Of a DNA stretch of 64,000 bases, positions 1 through 8,779 are shown one piece after another. The notes below the pieces were generated by a model that had not been told where the DNA came from, did not search any database, and worked only from the letters and a program-made list of their open reading frames with translations. Origin of the DNA: an uncultured Clostridia bacterium (GTDB lineage Bacteria; Bacillota; Clostridia; Christensenellales; Aristaeellaceae); the NCBI GenBank assembly GCA_946536315.1, contig CAMNEH010000001.1, positions 98,467-162,466 on the forward strand, read 5' to 3'. The number at the start of each line of letters is the position of its first letter. Position 1 is the first letter of the stretch. A program made the translations under genes and the position numbers.

Positions 1-1116
1 GTCGCGATCGGCCCTGACCATGCGGACTTCCTCGGCAAACTGTACGTCGATCCGGATGTGTTTGTCCTCGATCTGTGTTTCCTTGGTGATGATCACGCGG
101 CGGACGAGCTCGTTCAGGTCGAAGGCGGTATAGTTCAGCAGCACGTCCTCGCGCTCCATGCGCGACAGGCTCAGCAGTCCGCTCACCAGCTTGGACAGGC
201 GCTTGGTTTCGTCCAGCGCGATGCTCAGGTTTTGCTCCTGCTCCTCCGCGGGCAGGGTACCGTCCAGGATGCCCTGCAGATATCCCTGGATAGAGGTCAG
301 CGGCGAGCGCAGCTCGTGCGAAACGTTGGCGATGAAATCCCTGCGCGACATTTCCAGCGTCTCCATCTGTACGGCCATGTCGTTAAACGCGCGGGCGAGC
401 GCGCGCGTTTCACGGCTGCCCGATTCCGGCGCGCGGATCGAAAAGTTCCCCTGGGCGATGGCGTTGGCCGAGCGCTCCATCTGTGTCAGGGGCATCGTCA
501 GCTGCCGCGCGAGGGAAAGGAACAGGATGATCGCGAGCAGGGTCGCGACGAGCGCGGAAATCAGCACGTTCAAAAGCGTATTGTGATAGCTGGCGTTGAT
601 GACCTGCGCGGCCGTCTGGATGACCACCGCGCCCATGACGCGCCCGTCCTGCTGCCAGGGGATGGCGACGGTGAACATGGTGCCGGTTTCGGCGCGCGTA
701 AAAAACTCGACCTCCTCCCCGGCGGCGACGCGGGTCAGCGTGTCGCTGAGCTCCTCACTGTTGAGCGTGGACAGAATGTCCTGGTCGTTCAGCAGACTGG
801 GGTCGATGTATACCAGCACCCGGCCGGTGCTGTCCATGATGATGCAATAGGAGGAATACTGGCTATATATGCTCTGGATTTTCCATTCGATATACTTTCT
901 GGTCGTCTGGGAGTAATCGAACGTCATGGTGAAGGGGTTATACTTGGACTCGCTCGCCAGGTACGCCAGGTCCTTCGCTTCGTGCCGGAGCATACTCATG
1001 GTGCGCGTGCGGCCCTGGCTGATCGCGTTGTAGTAAAAAATCGCGAACAGCGTGAGCGCGAACACCACGATCGAGATCAGGAAAACGCTGATCAGCCGCG
1101 TGAACATCCGGCGCAT
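1..1116 (-). CDS. Sensor histidine kinase, C-terminus cut off by the window edge
   Basis: Membrane histidine kinase that should phosphorylate the response regulator encoded just upstream. The 372 visible residues show an N-terminal transmembrane helix (about 7-29), an extracytoplasmic sensor stretch, a second helix near 170-190, a HAMP linker rich in PLTQMERSANAIAQG-type sequence, and the HisKA dimerisation domain with the H-box NVSHELRSPLTS, phospho-acceptor His267. The ATP-binding HATPase domain lies beyond base 1. The ATG is two bases after the stop of the regulator gene, so the pair is translationally coupled. The architecture matches PhoR/ResE-type kinases; the stimulus cannot be told from sequence. 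The family call is secure, the specific identity is not. Confidence 0.93.
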   Translation of the reverse strand, partial: MRRMFTRLISVFLISIVVFALTLFAIFYYNAISQGRTRTMSMLRHEAKDLAYLASESKYNPFTMTFDYSQTTRKYIEWKIQSIYSQYSSYCIIMDSTGRVLVYIDPSLLNDQDILSTLNSEELSDTLTRVAAGEEVEFFTRAETGTMFTVAIPWQQDGRVMGAVVIQTAAQVINASYHNTLLNVLISALVATLLAIILFLSLARQLTMPLTQMERSANAIAQGNFSIRAPESGSRETRALARAFNDMAVQMETLEMSRRDFIANVSHELRSPLTSIQGYLQGILDGTLPAEEQEQNLSIALDETKRLSKLVSGLLSLSRMEREDVLLNYTAFDLNELVRRVIITKETQIEDKHIRIDVQFAEEVRMVRADRD

Positions 1117-1118
1117 AA

Positions 1119-1811
1119 TCAGGCGACCTCAAACTTATACCCGACACCCCAGACGGTTTTGATCTGCCAGCCCAGCGCTTCGCTGCCGGCCAGCTTCTCG
1201 CGCAGGCGTTTGATGTGCTGGTCCACGGTGCGGCTGTCGCCGTAAAAATCAAAGCGCCATACCTGCTCGAGCAGCTGCTCGCGCGTGAACACGCGGTTCT
1301 TATGGGAGGCCAGGTAATACAGCAGCTCCAGCTCCTTGGGCGGCATTTCAAGCACCTTGCCCTGGTACTGCACTTCGTACGTGCTGAGGCTGACGGTGAG
1401 CCCAGGCAGCGTGACGGAATTGGCCGCCGCCGTTTCAGCCGGCGCGCTGCGCCGCAGCACCGCCTTGACGCGCGCGATCAGCTCCTTGTTGTCGAAGGGT
1501 TTTGTGATATAGTCATCCGCGCCGAGCTCCAGCCCGAGCACCTTATCAAAGGTTTCGTCCTTGGCGGAAAGCATGATGATCGGAGTGGCACTCTGCTGCC
1601 GGACGGCGCGGCAGACCTGCCGGCCGTCCAGCCCTGGCAGCATGATGTCCAGCAGCAGCAGGTCCGGCTGCTCGCGCGTGAACGCGGCGAGCGCTTCGTC
1701 CCCGCGCCCGCAGACCGTGACCGCGTAGCCCTCTTTTTCCAGCAGCAGGCGGATGAGACGGGCGATATTCGGATCGTCGTCGACGATCATAATGGTTTGT
1801 CTGTCAGCCAT
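1119..1811 (-). CDS. OmpR/PhoB-family response regulator
   Basis: DNA-binding response regulator of 230 residues, the normal length for this family. The receiver domain (about 5-120) has the acidic pair D11-D13, the phospho-acceptor Asp55 in LLLLDIMLPG and the conserved lysine in ITKPFD. A winged-helix Trans_Reg_C domain follows (about 135-228, with ELLYYLASHKNRVFTREQLL and the recognition segment GDSRTVDQHIKRLREKL). A GGGAGG ribosome site lies six bases before the ATG. It sits between mutS2 and the kinase gene in one operon, so the kinase at 1-1116 is its obvious partner. Which genes it controls is unknown. Confidence 0.95.
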   Translation of the reverse strand: MADRQTIMIVDDDPNIARLIRLLLEKEGYAVTVCGRGDEALAAFTREQPDLLLLDIMLPGLDGRQVCRAVRQQSATPIIMLSAKDETFDKVLGLELGADDYITKPFDNKELIARVKAVLRRSAPAETAAANSVTLPGLTVSLSTYEVQYQGKVLEMPPKELELLYYLASHKNRVFTREQLLEQVWRFDFYGDSRTVDQHIKRLREKLAGSEALGWQIKTVWGVGYKFEVA

Positions 1812-1823
1812 ACGCGCCTCCCG

Positions 1824-4175
1824 TTATTTGAGTGTCACCAGCGTCACGCCGTCTTCGCCTTCGCCGTACTGGCCGAGGCGGTAGCTCTTCACCACGTGAT
1901 GCTTTTTCAGGTGCTGGTGAATGCCGGCGCGCAGCACGCCGGTCCCTTTGCCGTGCACGATCGTTACTTCGTGGTAGCCGGCCATGACCACCTGGTCCAG
2001 GTAGCGGTCCACTGCCTCCAGCGCTTCGTCAAGCGCCATGCCGCGCACGTCCACCTGCAGCGGGACGACGCTGTATTTGCTGTCGTGATGGGCCTGGACC
2101 TGCGTCTTCTTCGCCGGCGCGGGAGCGTCCTCAAGCACCAGCTGCTCCACGGGCAGCTTGCACTTGATGATGCCCGCCTGCACGAGCACTTCGCCTTTTT
2201 CGTCCGCTTCCTTGAGCACGGTGCCCTTGCTGTTCAGCGACAGGATCTGCACGATGTCGCCTTTGATCAGCGGGCGCTGGTTTTTGCGCACGAGCGGCGC
2301 GCTGGCGGTCTGGAGCCCTTCGGACAGGCTGTCCAGCGTTTTTTCCAGCCGCGTATTCAGCTGCTGCGCCTGGGCTTTATTCTCCGCCTTCAGGCGTTTG
2401 AGCTCGCTCAATACCTCCTGCGCCTCGCGGCGCGCGTTTTCCACGATGCGGCGGGCCTCCTCCTTGGCCCTGGTGTTGGCATTGCGGCGCTTCTCCTCCG
2501 TTTCCTGATAGAGGCGTTCCGCTTCGTCGCGCAGGCGCACGGTTTCCTTGCGCGCGTCTTCCGCCAGCTGCCGCTCGCGCTCGGCGACCTGCTGGTGGTA
2601 TTCGGCGCTGGCGATGACGTCCTCAAAGCGGACGCTTTCATGACTCAGCAGGTCCTTGGCGCTGTCGATCAGGGCTTCGCTCAGTCCGAGCCGCCTGGAA
2701 ATCTCAAACGCGTTGGACTTGCCGGGCACGCCGATGCTCAGCCGGTAGGTCGGGCGCAGGCTGGCGACGTCGAATTCCATGCTCGCGTTTTCCGCGTGCG
2801 GGGTCGTCATGGCGAACGCCTTGAGCTCGCTGTAGTGCGTGGTCGCCACCGTGCGCACGCCGCGGGACAGCAGCGCCTGCAGGATGGCCTGGGCCAGCGC
2901 TGCGCCCTCCGTCGGGTCCGTGCCCGCGCCGAGCTCGTCGAACAGCGTCAGGTCGCGGTCGTCCACTTCGTTCATGATGGACACGATGTTGGTCATATGC
3001 GATGAGAAGGTGGAAAGCGACTGCTCGATGGACTGCTCATCGCCGATATCGGCGAAAATATTGTGAAAAACGGCCACCTCTGTGCCGAGCTCGCCCGGCA
3101 CCTGCAGGCCGGCCTGGGCCATCAGGCTGATCAGGCCGACGCTTTTCAGGGTGACGGTCTTGCCGCCGGTATTGGGGCCGGTGATGATCAGGCTGGTATA
3201 GCTGTCGCCCAGCGACAGACTGAGCGGCACGACCCGGTCGGGATCGATCAGGGGATGCCGCACGCGCACGAAGTTCAGGTAGCCGCGGTCGTTGAGCTTG
3301 GGAGAGATCGCGCGCATCTGCCGGGAAAGCATGCCCTTGGCAAAGCAGAAGTCCAGATGCGTGAGAATGGCGATGTTGCGGGAGATCGCGTCCGCGTCCT
3401 GGCCGACCTCGGCGGAGAGCGCCGCCAGGATGCGCTCGATTTCCTGCTTTTCCTTCGCCTGCCATTCGCGGATGTCATTGCTGAGCTCCACCACGGCCAG
3501 GGGCTCGATGAATACGGTGGCCCCGGTGGAGGACTGGTCCTGCACGATGCCGGGGACGTTCGCGCGGAACTCGGCGCGGACCGGCAGTACATAGCGGCCG
3601 TTGCGCACGGTCACGATGCTCTCCTGCAGATATTTGGCGTAAGCGCTGCCGTGGGCCAGCGCGTTGAGCTTTTCGCGGATCCGGTCATTGGCGCGGGAAA
3701 TGTGCCGGCGGATGTCCAGCAGCTGCGCGCTCGCGTGATCGGCGATCTCTTCCTCGCTGAGAATGGCGTCGGTAATATCCCGCTCGAGGGCCTGGTTGGG
3801 GCGCAGCTGCGAGGCTTCGGCCGTGATCAGGGGCGTCTCCTCCCGGTCGGTGACCAGCTGCGCGCGCGCGTTCCGCGCGGCGCGGAGCGCCTCGGCCACC
3901 TGCAGCAGACGGCCGGGAGAAAGCACCGCGCCTTTTTCGGCCAGGCTCAGCGCGTCGTTCACGTCGCTGAAAGCGGTCAGCGGGTTGCCGCCCAGGCGGC
4001 TGAGCAGCACGACGGCTTCTTCCGTCTCGGCCTGCGAATGCGCGACGGCTTTCAGATCACTGTCCGGCTTCAGCTGCCGGCATACGTCCTTGCCACCGTC
4101 CGTCAGCGCGAAGGCCTCCAGCAGCTCCAGAATTTTGTTGAATTCAAGCACCCGAAGGGCACGCTCGTTGATCAT
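1824..4175 (-). CDS. mutS2: Endonuclease MutS2
   Basis: MutS2 is the Firmicutes MutS paralogue without mismatch-recognition domains; it acts on branched DNA and, in Bacillus, on collided ribosomes. The 783 residues match the usual length. Visible are the helical core, the ABC ATPase with Walker A GPNTGGKTVTLK (about 333-344), the signature STFSSHM, Walker B LFDELGAGTDPTEGAAL, a long charged coiled coil (about 510-620), a KOW-like segment near 640, and the C-terminal Smr nuclease domain with DVRGMALDEAL and HGKGTG. GAGGTGATAGC precedes the ATG. The gene begins nine bases after the U32 peptidase stop and lies upstream of the two-component pair, in the operon led by zapA. Confidence 0.97.
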   Translation of the reverse strand: MINERALRVLEFNKILELLEAFALTDGGKDVCRQLKPDSDLKAVAHSQAETEEAVVLLSRLGGNPLTAFSDVNDALSLAEKGAVLSPGRLLQVAEALRAARNARAQLVTDREETPLITAEASQLRPNQALERDITDAILSEEEIADHASAQLLDIRRHISRANDRIREKLNALAHGSAYAKYLQESIVTVRNGRYVLPVRAEFRANVPGIVQDQSSTGATVFIEPLAVVELSNDIREWQAKEKQEIERILAALSAEVGQDADAISRNIAILTHLDFCFAKGMLSRQMRAISPKLNDRGYLNFVRVRHPLIDPDRVVPLSLSLGDSYTSLIITGPNTGGKTVTLKSVGLISLMAQAGLQVPGELGTEVAVFHNIFADIGDEQSIEQSLSTFSSHMTNIVSIMNEVDDRDLTLFDELGAGTDPTEGAALAQAILQALLSRGVRTVATTHYSELKAFAMTTPHAENASMEFDVASLRPTYRLSIGVPGKSNAFEISRRLGLSEALIDSAKDLLSHESVRFEDVIASAEYHQQVAERERQLAEDARKETVRLRDEAERLYQETEEKRRNANTRAKEEARRIVENARREAQEVLSELKRLKAENKAQAQQLNTRLEKTLDSLSEGLQTASAPLVRKNQRPLIKGDIVQILSLNSKGTVLKEADEKGEVLVQAGIIKCKLPVEQLVLEDAPAPAKKTQVQAHHDSKYSVVPLQVDVRGMALDEALEAVDRYLDQVVMAGYHEVTIVHGKGTGVLRAGIHQHLKKHHVVKSYRLGQYGEGEDGVTLVTLK

Positions 4176-4184
4176 GCTATCACC

Positions 4185-6518
4185 TCATAATACGCCGGCG
4201 TCATAATTGCCGTGGATCGTTTTCAGCTTCAGGGGGCCGCCGGACAGGAAAGCCTGCATGATGCGCAGCCGGTCCCCGGGCGCTTCGTCCGTCAGGCTGA
4301 TCAGCCAGGACAGGGGCGCGGTCCGCAGCCGGTCCATCCGGTCCAGGAGCGAGGTCGGGGCGGACGCGTAGAGCCGCACCACGCAGCCGTCATCCGTCCG
4401 GTAGGGGATCAGCGGCAGCTGTTCGCCTTTCCGGTCGGTGAGCGCGTGGTTGGCGGCGCCGTCTCCGGCAGCGCACAGGCGGCACTGCGCGTGACCGGAC
4501 GTCAGACCGCGGTATACGCGCTCCGGACAATGGCGCAGCAGCATCAGGCGCCGGCGGCCGTAGACCGTCAGCACCCGCTCTGTGACCGGCGCGGGCAGGC
4601 GCAGAATCTCGTCCAGGGACAGTTCCGGGCTGAGCAGGCTCGCCCGTACGCCGTTCAGCGCGAGCAGCCGCTCCGTGTCCGGATTGAACACGGGAATGCC
4701 CTCGCCCGAGAAAGTGAAGGAGGAAGACAGTCCGAGCTGGCCGATATGATCGGCGGCGAGCGCCAGGCCGTGGCCGGATGCCCACGCGGCCAGGCGCGTC
4801 AGCGCGGCATCCTGCAGGAAGGGCGGCAGCAGCAGGCTGACCCGCTCCAGGGGCAGCCCTTCCGGAAGGGAAATGGCTTCAAGACCGGCTTCGGTCACGT
4901 CCGGCAGGGAGAGCAGCATCTGATCCGCGCCGGCGCGCAGCATCGGCGCAAGGTCCTCGACGCGCTCCGTGCGTACGAACAGCCGGCCGCGCGGGCATGC
5001 GCCGGGGACCGGCTGCGCCTGATGCGCGGCCTGGGGCGCGGCCGGGACAGGGCGCTGCCGCGCGATCAGCGCGTCCTCGAGCAGGGCCAGCCCGTCGCGG
5101 CGCAGGCGGTTCAGCTCGGCGCTGCTCAGGAAGGGCCGGCCCTCGATGGCAGCGTCCAGCGAGCGCAAGGTGAACGGCGTGCCGCCCGTCTTTTCAAACG
5201 CGCGCCGGACGCCATCCTCCGTCAGCGGCGCGCTTTGCGCGGGGGCGGGGGAGGGGCCGTTCAATGTGACCTCGGCACCGTCGGCACGCAGGCGGAGGAC
5301 ACAGGGCGTCCCCGTCCGCGCCGAAAACGCGATATCCGTCGGATAACAGAGCCTGCGCATGGCGCTGTCGTCATACATCGCGCGGGCGGCCTCCAGCTGC
5401 CGCGCGGATTCCGTACGCCGCACGGGTGTGCCCGCAGCCACATCGCGGTGCAGCCGCAGGACCGCTTCGCTGCCCGCGTCGACGTCCGGCCCTGTATAGA
5501 TGCACTGGTCCGGCCCGACCTTCAGGCCGTCCTGGTCGTGGAGCCCGGCGGTCATCGCGCAGTGCGCGAGCAGGGCATTTTTGCTGCGCGTGACGCGCGA
5601 AACCGTGCCGACCGGTATGCCCTCATGCGCGGTATGCGCGGGATTGAGGACGCCTGCGTCCTCCTGACCGAAGGCGTAGCCAGAGGTAAAACGGCCGCGG
5701 CAGAACACCTGGGTCAGCGCTTCCATCGCCCCGGGAACGTCCTTCGGCGGTATGGCATGGTCGAGCATGCGCCGGTAAGCGTCGGTCACGATATAGACAT
5801 ACTCCGGTCGCTTCAGCCGGCCCTCGATTTTCAGGGAGGCGACGCCGGCGTCCGCCAGTGCGGACAGCTGCGCGAGCGTGCACAGGTCCGCCGGCGAAAG
5901 CCAGGCCTGCGTCTGTCCGCGGTAGGAGTAGGGCAGGCGGCAGGGCTGCGCGCACCGGCCGCGGTTGCCGCTGCGCTCGCCGAGGCTGGCGGACAGCGCG
6001 CATTGACCGCTCATGCTCACGCACAGCGCGCCGTGCGCGAACACTTCGATCTCCGCCCCGGTCTGTACGGCGGCGCGGATGTCCTCCAGCGTGGCTTCCC
6101 GGTGCATCACGACGCGGCGGATGCCCTGAGCCATCGCCCAGCGGATGCCGGACGGCGCGTGCAGGGACATCTGTGTGCTCGCGTGCAGCGCGATTTCCGG
6201 GAATTCCTCCCGGCACAGGCGGAGCACGCCGGCGTCCTGAATGAGGATCGCGTCCGCGCCGAGATCGCGCAGCCGCCCAAGCGCCCGCCTGAGCGCTTCC
6301 CACTCGTCCGCCTTGACCAGCGTATTGACGGTCACATAGACCTTGCGGTGATACAGGTGCGCCAACCGCAGCGCGCTGTGCAGGCTTTCTTCGTCAAATC
6401 CGACCGTGGCGCGGGCGCCGAACAGCGCCGCGCCGAGATAGACGGCGTCAGCGCCGGCGCTGATGGCCGCGCGCAGCGCGTCCATGCTTCCGGCGGGCGC
6501 GAGCAGCTCAGGCGTCAC
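4185..6518 (-). CDS. U32-family peptidase with DUF3656 domain
   Basis: Collagenase-like U32 protein of 777 residues. In the same family E. coli RlhA hydroxylates 23S rRNA and others act in tRNA or ubiquinone hydroxylation, so true peptidase activity is doubtful. The N-terminus TPELLAPAGSMDALRAA and ADAVYLGA form the start of the U32 barrel. The family signature region includes FAHGALCVSMSGQC and GNRGRCAQPCR, with Cys residues that probably bind an Fe-S cluster. The C-terminal half carries the DUF3656-type region and a CRLCAAGDG segment. I place the start at the GTG overlapping the last 11 bases of zapA because it gives the standard family N-terminus; an in-frame extension upstream has no family similarity. 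The gene couples tightly to zapA. Confidence 0.92.
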   Translation of the reverse strand: MTPELLAPAGSMDALRAAISAGADAVYLGAALFGARATVGFDEESLHSALRLAHLYHRKVYVTVNTLVKADEWEALRRALGRLRDLGADAILIQDAGVLRLCREEFPEIALHASTQMSLHAPSGIRWAMAQGIRRVVMHREATLEDIRAAVQTGAEIEVFAHGALCVSMSGQCALSASLGERSGNRGRCAQPCRLPYSYRGQTQAWLSPADLCTLAQLSALADAGVASLKIEGRLKRPEYVYIVTDAYRRMLDHAIPPKDVPGAMEALTQVFCRGRFTSGYAFGQEDAGVLNPAHTAHEGIPVGTVSRVTRSKNALLAHCAMTAGLHDQDGLKVGPDQCIYTGPDVDAGSEAVLRLHRDVAAGTPVRRTESARQLEAARAMYDDSAMRRLCYPTDIAFSARTGTPCVLRLRADGAEVTLNGPSPAPAQSAPLTEDGVRRAFEKTGGTPFTLRSLDAAIEGRPFLSSAELNRLRRDGLALLEDALIARQRPVPAAPQAAHQAQPVPGACPRGRLFVRTERVEDLAPMLRAGADQMLLSLPDVTEAGLEAISLPEGLPLERVSLLLPPFLQDAALTRLAAWASGHGLALAADHIGQLGLSSSFTFSGEGIPVFNPDTERLLALNGVRASLLSPELSLDEILRLPAPVTERVLTVYGRRRLMLLRHCPERVYRGLTSGHAQCRLCAAGDGAANHALTDRKGEQLPLIPYRTDDGCVVRLYASAPTSLLDRMDRLRTAPLSWLISLTDEAPGDRLRIMQAFLSGGPLKLKTIHGNYDAGVL

Positions 6519-6789
6519 GGGAAGCGCCCTTCTCCGATGTGCTGCGCGCCATTTCGTACAGCTGATTCCGCAGGCGCTGCGCCTCGTCCTTGGCGTTGAA
6601 CAGTTCCTCCGTGACGGAAAGCCCGGCGATGACCGCGGCAATCTCGCCGCTCATCTGGGTATGCATGCTGGCCTCGCTCATCTTCCGGTCCAGATAATCC
6701 GCGATCCTCCTGAGGCGCTCCACGTCGCCTTGCGCGCTCAGCGTATAATCACGGCCGCCGATGTGGGCGGAAAAGGTCTGTGAGTTCAT
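6508..6789 (-). CDS. zapA: Cell division protein ZapA
   Basis: Small FtsZ-ring-associated protein of 93 residues that promotes bundling of FtsZ filaments at midcell. The N-terminal beta-rich segment VHIGGRDY-like (AHIGGRDYTLSAQ) and the later coiled coil (about 55-85) match ZapA. The ATG at 6789 has AGGA with an eight-base spacing; a TTG one codon upstream has a worse spacing. It is first in the minus-strand operon and lies next to the U32 peptidase, an arrangement common in Clostridia where zapA, a U32 peptidase and mutS2 travel together. Confidence 0.92.
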   Translation of the reverse strand: MNSQTFSAHIGGRDYTLSAQGDVERLRRIADYLDRKMSEASMHTQMSGEIAAVIAGLSVTEELFNAKDEAQRLRNQLYEMARSTSEKGASRDA

Positions 6790-6801
6790 CAATGCGGTCC
6801 T

Positions 6802-6834
6802 GCCTTCCGGGAAGGCGGCGGACCCATCCGCCGC
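6802..6834 (-). promoter_or_regulatory. Two abutting hairpins in the zapA leader
   Basis: On the minus-strand transcript a perfect 8-bp stem (6815-6822 with 6827-6834, four-base loop) is followed by a 6-bp stem (6802-6807 with 6811-6816, three-base loop). They share two bases, so they may compete or stack. The second ends right at the AGGA ribosome site of zapA. No T-run follows, so these are not ordinary terminators. Function unknown. Confidence 0.5.
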
Positions 6835-6853
6835 GCTCCCTTACTTCCGGCAT

Positions 6854-6882
6854 ATGATACCATAAAAGCGGGAATCTCACAA
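6854..6882 (-). promoter_or_regulatory. Sigma-A promoter for the zapA operon
   Basis: TTGTGA at 6877-6882 and TATCAT at 6854-6859 with a 17-base spacer, reading toward zapA. The predicted start is about 60 bases before the zapA ATG. Confidence 0.75.
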
Positions 6883-6967
6883 GCGGTTGATGGGCAGGAG
6901 GCAGGAAAATGTCAAATGCCATCGAATACCTTGTTCTGAAGCGCATGGGGAGGGAAGTGAGGCAATC

Positions 6968-7522
6968 GTGGCGGAAATACAGGAGGGCTTTTTACCGAAC
7001 CGGCCGCGCCCGCTCGCGGAGGCGCAGCTGGTGATCCTATACCTGCTCAGCAGGCTGGAATCGGCGACGGACGCGAACCTGCTGGATTTTCTGACGGAAG
7101 CCCGGCTGATGAATTATATGGAAATGATGCCCGCGCTGAAGCGACTGGTGCAGGAGGACGCGATCGGAGAAATGCCCGAGGGCGCCTTCAGGCGCTATGC
7201 GCTGAAGGCGGGCGGTACGGAGATGCTGTCGCTGTACGGCGCAAGGATCCCGATCAGCGACAGGGACGCGATCGACCAACGCACCGAAGCCTGGCGGGCC
7301 ACGCTGCGCGCCGAGCGCGATTATCAGGCGGACATGGCGCAGACGCCCCGCGGCGATTATGAGGTCAGCCTGCGGATGATGGAGCGCGGGCGGCCGGTGA
7401 TGACGCTTTCGGTGTGCCTGCCGTCCTCGGATATCGCGGCGCGGCTGGTGCGCCGCTGGCGGTCGGAAGGCGGACGGACATTCGAATCGGTGCTCGCGCC
7501 GTTGCTGGAGGAGGAGCCATGA
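6968..7522 (+). CDS. DUF4364 family protein
   Basis: Predicted 184-residue protein of the DUF4364 family, found mostly in Clostridia. The N-terminal half (LAEAQLVILYLLSRLESATD, then NYMEMMPALKRLVQED) looks like a winged-helix DNA-binding fold; the C-terminal half is mixed alpha/beta of unknown role. I chose the GTG at 6968, which has GAGG five bases upstream and gives the normal family length; the frame can be extended upstream but without family similarity. Its stop overlaps the ispDF start as ATGA, so the two are co-translated. A regulatory role is inferred from the fold only. Confidence 0.85.
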   Translation: MAEIQEGFLPNRPRPLAEAQLVILYLLSRLESATDANLLDFLTEARLMNYMEMMPALKRLVQEDAIGEMPEGAFRRYALKAGGTEMLSLYGARIPISDRDAIDQRTEAWRATLRAERDYQADMAQTPRGDYEVSLRMMERGRPVMTLSVCLPSSDIAARLVRRWRSEGGRTFESVLAPLLEEEP

Positions 7523-8658
7523 GCGTATTTGCGATTCTGGTGTGCGGCGGCAGCGGCACGCGCATGGGCGTGGACGGCAACAAAACCCTGCTGCGCGTCG
7601 GCGGTGTGCCATCCTGCGTGCGCGCGGCGCGCACGCTCCTAAAATCTGTGGACGGGCTGATCGCCGTGACGCGCGCCGGTGAGGAAGAAACATTTGAGGC
7701 CGCGTTCTCGGCGTTTGGCGTGCCGGTCGACCGAGTAACTGCTGGCGGTGCGACCCGCCAGCAGTCGGTGTTTCAGGGACTTCAGTGCTTGCCCGAGGAC
7801 TGCGGGGAAGTACTGATCCACGACGGCGCGCGGCCGCTGGTGGATGCCGCCACGGTGGAAAGGGTGCTGGCGAGCGTCCGTGAATACGGCACGGGCGTCG
7901 CAGCCATCCGGGTCACGGACACGGTCAAGCGCGCCGGGCCGGATGGTGTGGTCGCCGAAACGCTGGACCGTTCAGCGCTGTGGCGGATCCAGACGCCGCA
8001 GGGCTTCCGTCGGGACCTGCTGGAGCGCGCGCATGCGTCTGCGCGGGACGAGAGGACAGATGACGCGGGGCTGGTGGAGGCGCTCGGGGAGCCGGTGCGG
8101 CTGGTGCTCGGTTCGCCGGAAAACATCAAACTGACGCGGCAGGAGGATCTGGAAATGGCCGAAGCATTGGCGGCAGGCATGCCGCGCGTGGGGCTGGGTG
8201 TTGACGCGCACAGGCTGGTTCCCGGACGCAGGCTGGTGCTCTGCGGGGTGGACATCCCGTACGAGCTCGGGCTGGACGGGCATTCCGACGCGGACGTCGC
8301 GCTGCACGCGCTCTGCGACGCGCTGCTCGGCGCAGCGGCGCTGGGCGATATCGGGCAGCACTTTCCCGATACGGACGAGCGGTACCGCGGTGTGTCTTCA
8401 CTGCTGCTGACGGAACGGACGCGGGACCTCCTGGCGGACGCGGGCTTCGCACCGGTCAATGTGGATGTGACCATCGTCGCCCAGCGCCCGAAGCTCGCGC
8501 CGTATCGGGACGCGATGCGCCAGAACATCGCGCGGGCGCTGCGGATGTCCCCGGACGCCGTGAGCGTCAAGGCGACGACCACGGAGGGCATGGGCTACGA
8601 GGGCAGGGGCGAAGGCATCTCCGCCCAGGCGGTGGCCGCCATCCGGCGCGGGATTTGA
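7519..8658 (+). CDS. ispDF: IspD-IspF fusion: bifunctional MEP-pathway enzyme
   Basis: One 379-residue chain carries two enzymes of the methylerythritol phosphate route. Residues 1-225 are IspD, which makes CDP-methylerythritol from MEP and CTP; CGGSGTRMG with Lys22 is the CTP-binding loop. Residues 226-379 are IspF, which cyclises CDP-ME 2-phosphate to MEcPP; GVDAHRL supplies the Asp and His metal ligands, HSDADVALHALCDALLGA and GDIGQHFPDTD follow, and KATTTEGMG is near the end. The intermediate IspE step is encoded elsewhere. Fusions of this type are best known from alpha- and epsilon-proteobacteria but also occur in some Clostridia. Dxr and IspG of the same pathway are encoded further along this strand. 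Confidence 0.96.
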   Translation: MSVFAILVCGGSGTRMGVDGNKTLLRVGGVPSCVRAARTLLKSVDGLIAVTRAGEEETFEAAFSAFGVPVDRVTAGGATRQQSVFQGLQCLPEDCGEVLIHDGARPLVDAATVERVLASVREYGTGVAAIRVTDTVKRAGPDGVVAETLDRSALWRIQTPQGFRRDLLERAHASARDERTDDAGLVEALGEPVRLVLGSPENIKLTRQEDLEMAEALAAGMPRVGLGVDAHRLVPGRRLVLCGVDIPYELGLDGHSDADVALHALCDALLGAAALGDIGQHFPDTDERYRGVSSLLLTERTRDLLADAGFAPVNVDVTIVAQRPKLAPYRDAMRQNIARALRMSPDAVSVKATTTEGMGYEGRGEGISAQAVAAIRRGI

Positions 8659-8666
8659 GAAATTCC

Positions 8667-8695
8667 TTGTAATTTTGGCAAATTTCATCTATAAT
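8667..8695 (+). promoter_or_regulatory. Sigma-A promoter upstream of the HerA-like gene
   Basis: TTGTAA at 8667-8672 and a perfect TATAAT at 8690-8695 with a 17-base spacer. It lies just after the ispDF stop and gives a leader of about 80 bases before the ATG at 8780. Confidence 0.85.
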
Positions 8696-8779
8696 AAAAC
8701 GGATATGCGGCGATCCCCTGTCCCGGCGGCCGCGATAACGAATCTGAACTGAATTCACTTCATTCAAGGAGGATGAGAT

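Noticed and set aside
58-3005. Long plus-strand open frames opposite the histidine kinase, regulator and mutS2
   Set aside because: The minus strand holds three complete conserved families; the plus frames have no ribosome sites or motifs and are Arg/His/Gln-rich shadows.
4212-6599. 795-codon plus-strand frame opposite the U32 peptidase
   Set aside because: The minus strand has the full U32 and DUF3656 sequence; the plus frame is low in motifs and lacks an initiation site.
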